Origin: Lactobacillus sp. UCMA15818
Lineage (GTDB): Bacteria; Bacillota; Bacilli; Lactobacillales; Lactobacillaceae
DNA: 64,000 bases
NCBI RefSeq assembly: GCF_030400225.1
Contig: NZ_VJYB01000005.1
Span: 1-64,000 of the forward strand
Direction: 5' to 3'
The position numbers were made by a program, and so were the translations under genes. Position 1 is the stretch's first letter; each line of letters opens with the position of its first letter. Positions 9,643-18,572 of this stretch are shown here, piece by piece. The notes under the pieces are model-generated. The model had not been told where the DNA came from and did no database searches. It saw nothing but the letters and a program-made list of their open reading frames with translations.

Positions 9643-11004
9643 TTACTTAACACTTAATTCCTCAATTGATTCCTCTAAAATTGTTAGACCAACATTTAAT
9701 TGGTCATCTGTTACCACTAAGGGGGCTAAGAAGCGAATTACATTTCCATGCACCCCTGCATTTTCTATAATTAATCCCTTTGAAACACAAAGTTGAATTA
9801 AAGCATTCACAAATTTAGTAGCAGGCTTCTTAGTCTCTTGATTTTCAACAAACTCAATCCCAATCATTGCACCCCATCCTCGGACATCTCCGATAACTGA
9901 ATATCTTGTTTTCCATTCCAAGAATTCTTTTTTGCAGCGTGCCCCAATTTTTTGTGCTCTGGTTATTAAATCCTCATCCTTAATGATCTCCAAGACTTCA
10001 AGTGCCGCCGCACACGCAACTGCATTTCCTCCAAATGTGCCTCCAATTACACCCTGTGGTACACTATCCATTATTTCCTTTCTCGCAATTACACCGCCTA
10101 ACGGTAATCCACCAGCAATTGACTTAGCTACGGTTAAGATGTCTGGTGCAAATCCTGCTTCTTGCCAATAATTTGAAGCAAACATTCTTCCTGTTCTTGC
10201 AAAACCACTTTGTACCTCATCTGCAATTAATAAGATTCCATTGTCATCACAAATCTTTCGCAGCGCTTCGACCCATTTTAATGGTGCAGGAATAAATCCG
10301 CCTTCTCCTTGAATTGGTTCAAGGACAATTGCAGCGACTTGGTCAGCAGCCGACTCTTCTTCAAAAATCTGATTTATTTTAGCTAGATAATATTCAAGTG
10401 CATCTTCTTCTCCTATTCCCTTTGGCAAACGATACATATTAGGAAAATCTGCCCTAAATATTCCATCAGCCAATGGGCCTGTGCCTTTTGCATATGCTTT
10501 TTTTGATGTCATTGTCATTGTCAATAATGTACGTCCATGGAATGCACCTGAAAAAACAATTATATTCGGCCTACTTGTATATACTTTCGCGATTTTGATG
10601 GCATTTTCATTTACTTCTGCACCACTATTTGCAAAAAATACTTTTACATCTTTTTGTTTCTTAACTGGAGCAATTTCGGCAAGCTTTTGTGCCAACATTG
10701 TATACCCTTTATGTGTAACTATATTAAACATTCCGTGCAGGTATTTCTCACTTTGCTTTTTTACCGCTTTAACAACACGTGGATTTGTATGTCCTACATT
10801 TAAGACGCCCACTCCGCCTACCCAGTCCAAAAATAAATTTCCATCTGGATCTTGAATAATTGCACCTTCTGAATTTTCAATCACTACAGGATACACACAG
10901 CCCACAGAATTGGGAACATATTTTTTTCGTTCATTTAATATTACATTTGCTTTAGGACCTGGTAACTGTTTAGTTATAATTTTTGGCAATCTTGTACTCA
11001 ACAT
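9643..11004 (-). CDS. Class III PLP aminotransferase (4-aminobutyrate aminotransferase-like)
   Basis: A 453-residue fold-type I PLP enzyme. Landmarks: substrate/cofactor region [28 protein letters not shown] (126 onward), [14 protein letters not shown], the PLP ring-binding Asp262 in [12 protein letters not shown], and the Schiff-base Lys294 in [14 protein letters not shown], then [13 protein letters not shown]. It resembles GabT/PuuE more than the related isoleucine 2-epimerases of lactobacilli, which have a different Lys loop, but omega-aminotransferases are hard to separate. It heads an operon with a complete amino-acid importer and is divergent from a PucR-type regulator, so it likely uses the imported compound. 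Confidence 0.87.
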   Translation of the reverse strand: MLSTRLPKIITKQLPGPKANVILNERKKYVPNSVGCVYPVVIENSEGAIIQDPDGNLFLDWVGGVGVLNVGHTNPRVVKAVKKQSEKYLHGMFNIVTHKGYTMLAQKLAEIAPVKKQKDVKVFFANSGAEVNENAIKIAKVYTSRPNIIVFSGAFHGRTLLTMTMTSKKAYAKGTGPLADGIFRADFPNMYRLPKGIGEEDALEYYLAKINQIFEEESAADQVAAIVLEPIQGEGGFIPAPLKWVEALRKICDDNGILLIADEVQSGFARTGRMFASNYWQEAGFAPDILTVAKSIAGGLPLGGVIARKEIMDSVPQGVIGGTFGGNAVACAAALEVLEIIKDEDLITRAQKIGARCKKEFLEWKTRYSVIGDVRGWGAMIGIEFVENQETKKPATKFVNALIQLCVSKGLIIENAGVHGNVIRFLAPLVVTDDQLNVGLTILEESIEELSVK

Positions 11005-11022
11005 CTATAATTCCTTCTTCCA

Positions 11023-11050
11023 TTGACTTGTAAAATATTAGATATATAAT
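11023..11050 (+). promoter_or_regulatory. Promoter of the PucR-type regulator
   Basis: TTGACT (11023-11028) and TATAAT (11045-11050) are separated by 16 bases, with the start codon 26 bases further on. It lies in the 72-base gap between the divergent aminotransferase and regulator genes, so any operator here could control both. Confidence 0.75.
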
Positions 11051-11076
11051 GATAAACAAAAAAAGTTGGTGTAAAA

Positions 11077-12237
11077 ATGGCTATAAATTTCAGATCAGTC
11101 TATTATGCAACTAAAGAAAAATATGAAATGAATCTCATAACCGGCAGTACTGGCCTAGATAAATTGTTTAGCTGGGTTCATATCCTGGAAAATATAGACA
11201 CTATGGATTATCTGCACGGAAACGAGATTGTTATAACTACTGGAATAGGAAAGAGTTCCGACTCTTGGCTTTTTGAGTATGTCCAAAAGGTAATCTCCTC
11301 TGGGGCAACTGCCCTAATTATTAACACAGGGCAATTTATTAACGATATTCCCAAGAACATAATTGATTATTGTGGTAGAGAAAATTTTCCTCTAATCACA
11401 GTCCCTTGGAAAGTGCATTTAATTGATATAATTAGAGACTATTGCAACCGAATTTTTGCAAGTGAACAATTATCATATAGTCTTATGGGAAGCGTCAAGA
11501 ATGCAATCTTTCATCCTAACGCACCTGAAACATTCGAGCGACAACTTGAAAGAAACAATTTCGACCTACATTCCGATTACACTATTCTCGCGATTAACAG
11601 TAATGACCTGAATATTTTAAAGATTGATTCTAAACTTTATGGAAAACTTCGGCTTAAAGTTGAGGTTGAACTAAATAAGTTTGCATTCATTAACTGTATT
11701 TTCGATTATGATAGTTCCTTCTTCATCGTAATTAATAGTGCAACCAATATTTCAGAATTTGCTAACTCAATTGATAAAATGCTGAAAATTAATTTCAAGG
11801 AATATCATTTCAACATCAGTGTAAGTTCAACAGCTTCATCCATTTTTGAACTGCATCGTTCATACAAACAAATTGAATATGTTAAGTCTCATATGCATAA
11901 AAAATCTTCAAGTTCAGTTTGCTTTTTTGAAGACAATGGGATAAATGAACTCATTTTAGCCGTTAATAATTATCAGCTTCTTGAAGATAGTGCCCTAAAA
12001 ACATTGGAACCTCTTTTGAAATATGATCAAGAAACTGGTACTCAATACTTAGATCTTCTCAAACTATATCTACAAGAGAACTGTAGTGTTAAAGCTGTTT
12101 CTGAAAAAACATATACCCATCGAAACACAATTAATTATCGTATCAAACGTATCAGAGATTTATTGGGTATAAATCTTGATGAGAACGAAGAACGTTTTAA
12201 ACTAATACTTGCATTTCACATTATGGATATTTTATAA
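11077..12237 (+). CDS. PucR/CdaR family transcriptional regulator
   Basis: A 386-residue regulator with an N-terminal PucR-type sensing domain (GSTGLDKLFSWVHILENIDTMDYLHGNEIVITTG) and a C-terminal PucR helix-turn-helix (SVKAVSEKTYTHRNTINYRIKRIRDLLGINLDE, about 332-365). Relatives respond to purines, sugars acids or amino acids such as GABA. It is divergent from the aminotransferase and importer operon with only 72 bases between, which makes it the probable local activator. Its ribosome binding site is weak (GTTGGTG), suggesting low expression. Confidence 0.87.
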   Translation: MAINFRSVYYATKEKYEMNLITGSTGLDKLFSWVHILENIDTMDYLHGNEIVITTGIGKSSDSWLFEYVQKVISSGATALIINTGQFINDIPKNIIDYCGRENFPLITVPWKVHLIDIIRDYCNRIFASEQLSYSLMGSVKNAIFHPNAPETFERQLERNNFDLHSDYTILAINSNDLNILKIDSKLYGKLRLKVEVELNKFAFINCIFDYDSSFFIVINSATNISEFANSIDKMLKINFKEYHFNISVSSTASSIFELHRSYKQIEYVKSHMHKKSSSSVCFFEDNGINELILAVNNYQLLEDSALKTLEPLLKYDQETGTQYLDLLKLYLQENCSVKAVSEKTYTHRNTINYRIKRIRDLLGINLDENEERFKLILAFHIMDIL

Positions 12238-12322
12238 TTTTTCCCATCTCCTTTTCGTTGTAAGCATATTATCATAATTATTCATAATGTGACATGTATC
12301 AAAGCATAAATATACTATTGAA

Positions 12323-12358
12323 AATTTGTGCTGGAGCACAAATTCACTTTTCTTTTTT
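12323..12358 (+). terminator. Terminator of the PucR-type gene
   Basis: AATTTGTGCT (12323-12332) pairs with AGCACAAATT (12335-12344), the innermost pairs opening to form the loop, followed by the T-rich CACTTTTCTTTTTT. It follows the regulator stop by about 85 bases. Confidence 0.75.
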
Positions 12359-12421
12359 CATTTTTATCTCCCTTAAACTTATTTTTAAAAAAAATAGCGT
12401 TATCATTCAAAAAATGTGTAT

Positions 12422-12495
12422 AAAAAATCTAGGATTAATTCTGACTGAGAACAGCTTTTGCTAATCTCATTATCAAAATTAATTCTAGACTTTTA
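12422..12495 (-). terminator. Probable terminator of the OppA-like gene
   Basis: AAAATCTAGGATTAATT on the left and AATTAATTCTAGACTTTT on the right form a long imperfect stem with a large loop of about 37 bases. Read on the minus strand it ends in six T. It is the only clear structure in the 335-base gene-free stretch 12238-12572 apart from the plus-strand terminator. Confidence 0.5.
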
Positions 12496-12572
12496 TGTGT
12501 AGTTCTAAAACTTTATAAAATTAAATTCAACTGTTTTTTATACTATTACAACTCAGTATCTCTCAACTCAGC

Positions 12573-14193
12573 CTATTTTATATATGCATTTTTCCAGACA
12601 AATCCACCAACTGAATTGTACTTCACTCCCCTAACATTTGACTTTAACAAAAGTGCAGATGTGGGTTGGTATAATAAGGCAAGTGGCTGTTCCTCATCAA
12701 GAACATTCGTAGCATTGGTCATTGCTTTCCATCTGCCAGCCATATCACTGGCATTATCATTTTTAGAACTTGAAACATACTTATCATAATCACCATTATT
12801 CCACTTACCGAAATTATAAACATTATCACTTGTCATTAGGTTTAAGTATGTCAACGGGTCAGTAAACTCTGCTCCCCAACCAGTTAATACGAGATCAAAG
12901 TCTTGAGTCATCATCTTAGTAATTCTATTTTTCTTTGGCATATCTGAAAGATTGACAGTTAATCCTGACAATGTTGTCTCATATTGACTCTGTAAAAATT
13001 CACCCGTATTCTTACTTGTGTCGTCATCATCACTAAGGAATGTTAATGTCAACTTCTTAACACCAAGCTCTTTCAAACCCTTCTTCCAATACTTCTTAGC
13101 AAGTTTCTTGCTATGTGCTGAAGCTTCTTTTACCTTGAGCATTCTTTGCAAAATCTTTCCCTTTATAGCTTGTTAACCCTTCTGGAACAAAATTCTTTGA
13201 TACAACAGAACCGTCCCCCAAAACCTTTTTAACAAGCTGTTTACGGTTTACAGCATAGGACAACGCTTTGCGGATATTCTTATTTTTTAAGGCTTTCCTA
13301 GTTGTATTGTAATCAACATAGGTTGTTCTTGCTTGTTCTAATGACTTAAATTCTTTATTGTTCTTCAATTGACGAGCTTGTTCACTACTTAGAAGTGTTT
13401 CATCTAATTTACCACTTTGATATAGATTATATGACGTGGTTGTACTCTTCGTTACTTGGAAATTTATTTTTGCTAGCTTAACTTGCTTCTTGTTCCAATA
13501 ATAATTGTTCTTCTGTAGATTCCACTTATCATTTGTACCTGTCCAACCTTTAACAACAAAAGGGCCATTGTAAAGTGTGTATTTTGAGGAAGTTCCATAT
13601 TTTTTACCATATTTATTAACTGCATTCTCGTTCAAAGGATTAAAACTTGCAATCACAAGTAATTTTTTGAAATAAGGAATTGTCTTATCCAATGTCACTA
13701 CTAACTTATATTTACCTACAGCCTTAACCCCCAATGTATCAGGTGACTTTTTGCTATTCATAATATCTTCCGCATTTTGGATACCATCAAAAAGGTAAGA
13801 ATTTGGTGCAGCTGTTGCCGGAGTTACCATTCTACGCCAACCATAAACATAATCCGCAGCCACAACTGCTTTACCATTACTCCATTTAGCATTTTTTCTT
13901 AAGGTAAAGGTATATGTCTTTTCATCTTTAGATACTGTAACATTCGATGCTCCAGCCAATTTCAACTTGTTATTACCATCCAAAACATAAAGTCCCTCAT
14001 TACTGTTACGAAGAACCTCTCCCCCAACAGAATCATCAACTTGATCCGGATCTAGTGTTTCAAGAGATGACGGTTCACTCCAATTTAAAACTTGTTTAGT
14101 CGCAGCATCAACGCTCCTACTGGATGTTCCTAGTAAAAAAAGTCCTGCTGCAACTACTAACCCGCCTGATACTAAAACTCTACTCAATCTCAT
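12573..14193 (-). pseudogene. OppA-like peptide-binding protein, frameshifted
   Basis: A family 5 solute-binding protein for oligopeptides, split in two frames. The first 360-residue part ends after GKDFAKNAQGKRSFST, while the next frame carries on with KVKEASAHSKKLAKKYWKKGL to the end. The intact paralogue at 32800-34431 aligns across the break (YNEKLAKEYWKKGLQETGLK). Removing one A from the four-A run at 13128-13131 restores GKEASAH in frame, so this is a one-base insertion, real or a sequencing error. A second oddity is that the N-terminus has a plain Sec signal peptide (SSRSVDA-AT) without the lipobox cysteine seen in the paralogue. It follows the dipeptidase by 12 bases in the same operon. 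Confidence 0.85.
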
Positions 14194-14205
14194 CCTAAAA
14201 TCCCC

Positions 14206-15531
14206 CTAAAATTTCTGTAATAATTCTATAAGATATTCGACACCTTGAACAAAATCGCTAACTAAAATATGTTCATTTGGTGCATGTGCTCCACTTGCTG
14301 CATTATGTACCCCTACTAATACAATCGGCAGTTTAAGGACATTCCCAAAACATTCAATTGGTCCACCACCGGCAGCGTTTGGAACATACTTCACTTGGTC
14401 GTCCCCATAAACTTTTTTTGCAGTAGTCATAGCGAGTTGTACAAATGCATGACTTGAATCTGAGCGAAAAGCATTTTCGCCAAGATTGAATGTAACTTTT
14501 AAATCTGCAAAACCTTTTTTTCTTAGATGCGCTTCGACTAGTCTTACGATTTTCTCTGGGTTTTGTTTGGGTACTAGACGACAATCTAATTTTGCCTTTG
14601 CATACTTCGGAAGAACTGTCTTAACTCCTTCTCCTTCGTAACCAGAAGTGAGACCATTTATTGTCATCGTTGGCTCATTTACAAAAGCATAAGCTGGCTT
14701 ATCTGTTATAAATCCACGCTTTAATCCAAATGTTCTTTTGACTTTTTCCTCATCAAAATCCATCTGTTCAACTGCCGCTTTCTCTACAGATGTCAATTCG
14801 TCAACATCATCATAGAATCCCTCTACCGTAACTCGTCCATTTTTATCTTTTAACGTTGCTAATCCTTGAACCAGCCTCCAAGCTGCATTTGGTGCAAAGC
14901 ACGCAAGCGAAGAATGCATATCAACATCTGCAGTAACAGCTTCAATATCAAAACTGACAATTCCTTTCATTCCACTAATAACTTCAAAGCGACCAACAGA
15001 ATTTTTCCCGCCGCCTTCCCAAATACAGGCGTCAGCTGCTAGCTCTTTTGCATGTTCCTTAACTGTCTCATCAACGTGCAAGCTTCCAATCTCTTCTTCC
15101 CCTTCTACAAAGAATTTCAAATTCACAGGAAGACCGCCATTTTCCTGAAACCACTTCACCATTACTAACCGCGCCATAAGTTCACCTTTATCATCACTAG
15201 CTCCCCTAGCAATCAATTTTCCATCAACAAAAGTTGGTTTAAACGGCTCTGTCGTCCATTCGTCTAAGGGTTGTGCGGGCTGCACATCATAATGGTTGTA
15301 GAATAGAACTGTTTTTGAGCTTTTTCCTTCAAACTTCGCATAAACAAATGGATTTTGTCCTTTTCTTTCCCATTTTTCAGATTTCTGCGCTCCTAATTCT
15401 TCAAAGGTTTTTACTAACCAATCGCTAGTTTCTTTAATTCCTTTGTTTTCCGCAGAAACGCTTGGAATTGCAAGATAATCAAGAAAATCGTTAAGCTGAT
15501 TTTCTGCATAATTATGTATATCTTTAGCCAT
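14206..15531 (-). CDS. M20 family dipeptidase/carboxypeptidase
   Basis: A 441-residue zinc dipeptidase of the CPG2/carnosinase type (PepV and DUG1 relatives). The metal site is visible in NHYDVQPAQPLDEW, GASDDKGELMARL and EGEEEIGS, with the dimerisation-domain His in VDMHSSLA and the late ligand His in HNAASGAHAPNEH. AAAGGGGAT precedes the start. It is the first structural gene of an operon with an OppA-like protein, fitting uptake and hydrolysis of small peptides. Upstream lies a leader peptide and terminator (15553-15780) that should control it in response to branched-chain amino acids. Confidence 0.88.
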   Translation of the reverse strand: MAKDIHNYAENQLNDFLDYLAIPSVSAENKGIKETSDWLVKTFEELGAQKSEKWERKGQNPFVYAKFEGKSSKTVLFYNHYDVQPAQPLDEWTTEPFKPTFVDGKLIARGASDDKGELMARLVMVKWFQENGGLPVNLKFFVEGEEEIGSLHVDETVKEHAKELAADACIWEGGGKNSVGRFEVISGMKGIVSFDIEAVTADVDMHSSLACFAPNAAWRLVQGLATLKDKNGRVTVEGFYDDVDELTSVEKAAVEQMDFDEEKVKRTFGLKRGFITDKPAYAFVNEPTMTINGLTSGYEGEGVKTVLPKYAKAKLDCRLVPKQNPEKIVRLVEAHLRKKGFADLKVTFNLGENAFRSDSSHAFVQLAMTTAKKVYGDDQVKYVPNAAGGGPIECFGNVLKLPIVLVGVHNAASGAHAPNEHILVSDFVQGVEYLIELLQKF

Positions 15532-15552
15532 GATAAATCCCCTTTCTCACAC

Positions 15553-15684
15553 AAAAAAGCACCCTAGTTTATCAGCAATGATAAAACTACGGTGTTATAT
15601 TGAAAGGTTTCATTCTCTTAAAATGTCTATATTTACCCATCATTATTCACATCGTAGTCTTACATGCCGCAATGTGAATAATGA
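15553..15684 (-). promoter_or_regulatory. Transcription attenuator: terminator and antiterminator segments
   Basis: Between the leader ORF and the dipeptidase gene the minus strand can form a terminator: CACCGTAGTTTTATCA (15594-15579) with TGATAAACTAGGGTG (15574-15560), loop TTGC, then six T at 15558-15553, only 22 bases before the start codon. The terminator's first arm can instead pair with AAGACTACG (15661-15653) through 15591-15583, nine pairs with one G-U. AAGACTACG lies in the loop of a perfect 13-bp hairpin (15640-15652 with 15672-15684). Another loop segment, 15664-15671, can pair with the end of the leader ORF at 15713-15720. No T-box consensus is present. Confidence 0.72.
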
Positions 15685-15693
15685 CGAAAAAAC

Positions 15694-15780
15694 CTACGTC
15701 ACTGGATTGCACTGCGGCATCCTAATAATGACTAGGCTAATAATATTGATTTGCTTACTTACTATCTTTTTAAATGTCAT
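15694..15780 (-). CDS. Leader peptide, 28 residues, branched-chain amino-acid rich
   Basis: A short ORF with a near-perfect ribosome binding site, AAGGAGG (15790-15796), nine bases before the ATG. The peptide has six Ile, three Val and one Leu out of 28, clustered as NIISLVIIR at residues 12-20, followed by MPQCNPVT and TAG. The layout and even the ISLVxI...PxC pattern recall the enterobacterial ilv leader peptides. The leader's own ribosome binding region (15781-15791) is perfectly complementary over 11 bases to its C-terminal codons (15704-15714). I infer a ribosome-stalling sensor of charged Ile/Val/Leu tRNA for the dipeptidase operon; the peptide itself need have no function. Confidence 0.75.
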   Translation of the reverse strand: MTFKKIVSKQINIISLVIIRMPQCNPVT

Positions 15781-15830
15781 CAGTGCAATCCTCCTTCTAA
15801 AATAAACAAGTCGCGTAATTGATGTTTTTC

Positions 15831-15858
15831 ATTCTACTCCATTAAGATTAAATTTCAA
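15831..15858 (-). promoter_or_regulatory. Promoter of the leader peptide and dipeptidase operon
   Basis: On the minus strand TTGAAA (15858-15853) and TAGAAT (15836-15831) are separated by 16 bases. Transcription would start near 15825, about 30 bases before the leader ribosome binding site. Confidence 0.65.
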
Positions 15859-15945
15859 TAGTTAATTTGGATTTAATATTCAAAAAATAATTACTATTAT
15901 TCATTTTACTTTTTAAAGCCAAATTATCTTTCAAAATTATCACAC

Positions 15946-15977
15946 AAAAAGAACCTGCTTTTTACTTATGCAGATCC
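15946..15977 (-). terminator. Probable terminator of the copper operon
   Basis: On the minus strand GGATCTGC (15977-15970) pairs with GCAGGTTC (15958-15951) using some G-U pairs, then TTTTTGTG follows. It is about 110 bases past the copZ stop. Nothing else is recognised in 15859-16086. Confidence 0.55.
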
Positions 15978-16086
15978 TTAGTAAATGCTTATACTGTGAC
16001 TCAATATACCACAATTTATCCTAGAAATTTTTTAGGTCATCAACAGTCAGCAGTTTCAAATATATGTTTCAGTTCTATCATGCATT

Positions 16087-16284
16087 TTATAACTTAATAC
16101 TATAATGTGTACCCTTCAACGCTGCTTTTAAACTTTGTTCATCAAAATCACCTGCAACAACTGCATTTGCATTAGCAAGACTTACACCAACCTTGGTTAC
16201 TCCAGCAACTCCTGAAAAAGATTCAGTCACCTTTTTCACACAACCATCGCACTTCATACCAGTAATTTCATATGTTTTTTCCAT
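16087..16284 (-). CDS. copZ: Copper chaperone CopZ
   Basis: A 65-residue ferredoxin-like heavy-metal-associated domain that binds Cu(I) through GMKCDGC and hands it to the ATPase or to CopY. The rest (VTKVGVSLANANAVVAG) fits the fold. Two ATG codons stand in tandem; the second, at 16284, has the better spacing (7 bases) from GGAGG. It is the last gene of the copY-copB-copA-copZ unit, 22 bases after copA. Confidence 0.93.
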   Translation of the reverse strand: MEKTYEITGMKCDGCVKKVTESFSGVAGVTKVGVSLANANAVVAGDFDEQSLKAALKGTHYSIKL

Positions 16285-16306
16285 CATATTCCCTCCTTAT
16301 TCTTTT

Positions 16307-18559
16307 TCACGCTTTTTTAGACGGCCTAAAAGATCTAAGACGCAACGCATTTAATAAAACTGAAACCGAACTAAAACTCATTGCAGCCCCCGCAATCATT
16401 GGGTTAAGTAATGGCCCACCAAGTAAAAATAGTCCTCCCATTGCCACTGGAATACCCAATATATTATATGCAAAGGCCCAAAAGAGATTCTCTTTAATAT
16501 TGCGAATAGTTGCCTTGCTTAACTGATATGCAGTGACAACATCCAGCAAATCATTATGCAACAATACAATATCTGCCGCAGCAACTGCCACATCGGTTCC
16601 TGAACCAATCGCAATTCCAACATCGGCTTGTGCCAAAGCAGGTGCATCATTTATTCCATCGCCAACCATTGCAACACGTTTGCCTTCAATCCGTAAAGCC
16701 TGCACTTGCTTTGCCTTATCCGCAGGCATAACCTCACTTTTAACTATTTCTATCCCGACCTGTTCCGCAATTGCAGATGCAGTTTTGGCATTATCGCCAG
16801 TCATCATAATTACTTCAAGTCCTACTTCTTGCAATCTAGCAATTGCAGACCAGCTTGAACTCTTGATAGAATCTGCAATCGCAACAATTCCCACCAATTG
16901 TGTACCCAATGCTAATAATAACGGTGTCTTTCCTTGCAATGCTAACCCATCAACTTGTTTTTTTATCTGAGATACATCAATCTGCTTTGCCATCATCAGC
17001 GACTCATTGCCTATACTAATAGTATCTCCAGCAATAACTGCTTGAATTCCTTTACCAGCTATTGATTGAAAATCTGAAGCAGCTCGTATCTGTACATCAT
17101 GCTCCCGCACATAAGCCATAATCGCCCTTGCAAGAGGATGCTCGGAATTGTATTCTAGCGCAGCAGCAAGTTCTATAACTTTTTTTTCTGTAAAATTATT
17201 AAAAGTAAAAATATCAGTAACACTTGGAATTCCGGTTGTAATTGTCCCAGTCTTATCTAATACAACAGCTTGGACATTTTGCAACGACTCAAGAGCTGTT
17301 CCACTCTTAAAGAAGACTCCACTATCCGCACCCTTGCCTGTTCCAACCATTATTGCCGTTGGTGTTGCTAATCCAAGCGCACATGGGCAAGCAATTACTA
17401 AAACGGCAATTGCAATTGTCAAAGAAAAGCTAAATGATTCATTACCAATAAAGTACCATCCAAACCCAGCTAATAAAGCCAAAATAATTACCGTTGGTAC
17501 AAAAAATGAGGATACTCGATCCGCAATTTTTGCAATCGGAGCTTTTTGTGCCTGTGCATCCTCTACTAACTTAATAATTTGGGATAAAACCGTTTCTTTT
17601 TGCTTTTTTGTGACTTTAAGCTTGAAGGAACCTCCTTGATTTAAGCTCCCTCCAAATACATTATCTCCAAACTTCTTCGTTACTGGCATGCTTTCACCTG
17701 TCAATAATGATTCATCAACAGTTGAATTTCCTTCAATAATCTGGCCATCAACTGGAATCTTCTGTCCTGGACGTACAATAACAATATTTTCGATCTTTAT
17801 GTCAGCTAGAAGTCGCTCTTCTTCTTGGCCATCAACTATTACGTTTGCAGTTTTAGGTGCTAAATCCAACAGTTTCTTTATTGCTGTTGAAGTTTTTCCC
17901 TTTGAAACTGTTTCAAAATATTTTCCTAGTGTAATTAATGTCAGAATTGTTCCTGCAGCCTCATAGTATAAGGTATCAGAGTAACTATACTTACCTAAAA
18001 AAACTTGAGTTGTTCCAAAAACACTGTATACTAGCGCAGCACCTGATCCTAGAGCAACAAGTGAATCCATATTGGGATGCCCTTTTAACAAAGTTTTGAA
18101 TCCAATTCTGTAATAATCAAAATTCAAGATAACCACAGGAATTGCCAATATCAGTTCAACAGCAACAAAAAGCCGTGGGTTAGAATCAGACCGCATAAAA
18201 TCAGGCAGCCAAAATCCCAACATTGAGCCCATTGCAATATATAAAAGTGGAACTGTAAGGATAGCGGAATAGACAAATTGACTCCATAGTTTATTTATTT
18301 GTCGTTCTTTGCTAAATGTTTGTTGTTCGATCTCATCAGATGTTCCAACGAGTAACTTGGCGCCGTAACCTGCTGCAATAACCGTCGAAACAATTTTTTG
18401 CTTATCAAGTGATTCTGGCTCATATACCACATTCATCTTTTCAGTTGTCAAATTTACATTAACATCAGACACACCTATTAGCTTGCTAACTGCTTTTTCG
18501 ATTGTCAACGAACATGATGCGCACACCATTCCATCAATTGCATAATCTTCACTTTTCAT
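16307..18559 (-). CDS. copA: Copper-transporting P1B-type ATPase CopA
   Basis: Cu(I)-exporting membrane ATPase of 750 residues. One N-terminal metal-binding domain with GMVCASC (Cys13, Cys16), then the membrane region, actuator TGES (287-290), the intramembrane CPC motif (391-393) in [14 protein letters not shown], phosphorylated Asp435 in DKTGT, the nucleotide-binding HP of SEHPLA, and [12 protein letters not shown]. The CPC motif with CASC supports Cu(I)/Ag(I) rather than Zn/Cd. It lies 13 bases downstream of copB, so both ATPases are co-transcribed. Confidence 0.95.
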   Translation of the reverse strand: MKSEDYAIDGMVCASCSLTIEKAVSKLIGVSDVNVNLTTEKMNVVYEPESLDKQKIVSTVIAAGYGAKLLVGTSDEIEQQTFSKERQINKLWSQFVYSAILTVPLLYIAMGSMLGFWLPDFMRSDSNPRLFVAVELILAIPVVILNFDYYRIGFKTLLKGHPNMDSLVALGSGAALVYSVFGTTQVFLGKYSYSDTLYYEAAGTILTLITLGKYFETVSKGKTSTAIKKLLDLAPKTANVIVDGQEEERLLADIKIENIVIVRPGQKIPVDGQIIEGNSTVDESLLTGESMPVTKKFGDNVFGGSLNQGGSFKLKVTKKQKETVLSQIIKLVEDAQAQKAPIAKIADRVSSFFVPTVIILALLAGFGWYFIGNESFSFSLTIAIAVLVIACPCALGLATPTAIMVGTGKGADSGVFFKSGTALESLQNVQAVVLDKTGTITTGIPSVTDIFTFNNFTEKKVIELAAALEYNSEHPLARAIMAYVREHDVQIRAASDFQSIAGKGIQAVIAGDTISIGNESLMMAKQIDVSQIKKQVDGLALQGKTPLLLALGTQLVGIVAIADSIKSSSWSAIARLQEVGLEVIMMTGDNAKTASAIAEQVGIEIVKSEVMPADKAKQVQALRIEGKRVAMVGDGINDAPALAQADVGIAIGSGTDVAVAAADIVLLHNDLLDVVTAYQLSKATIRNIKENLFWAFAYNILGIPVAMGGLFLLGGPLLNPMIAGAAMSFSSVSVLLNALRLRSFRPSKKA

Positions 18560-18572
18560 TGATTATTCACCT

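Noticed and set aside
9643..11004. Isoleucine 2-epimerase, as known in lactobacilli
   Set aside because: The PLP-lysine region and [18 protein letters not shown] blocks fit GABA-type aminotransferases better, though only assay can decide.
12573..13151. A separate short peptide-binding gene
   Set aside because: It is the second part of the frameshifted OppA-like gene; the paralogue aligns across the break.
15553..15600. Possible T-box before the dipeptidase gene
   Set aside because: There is a terminator but no GGGTGGNACC motif or stem I; a leader peptide with matching pairings explains the region better.
16533..17966. Long plus-strand open frames (92-163 codons) opposite copA and copB
   Set aside because: They are frame shadows of the clearly recognised ATPases, have no ribosome binding sites and show no known motifs.
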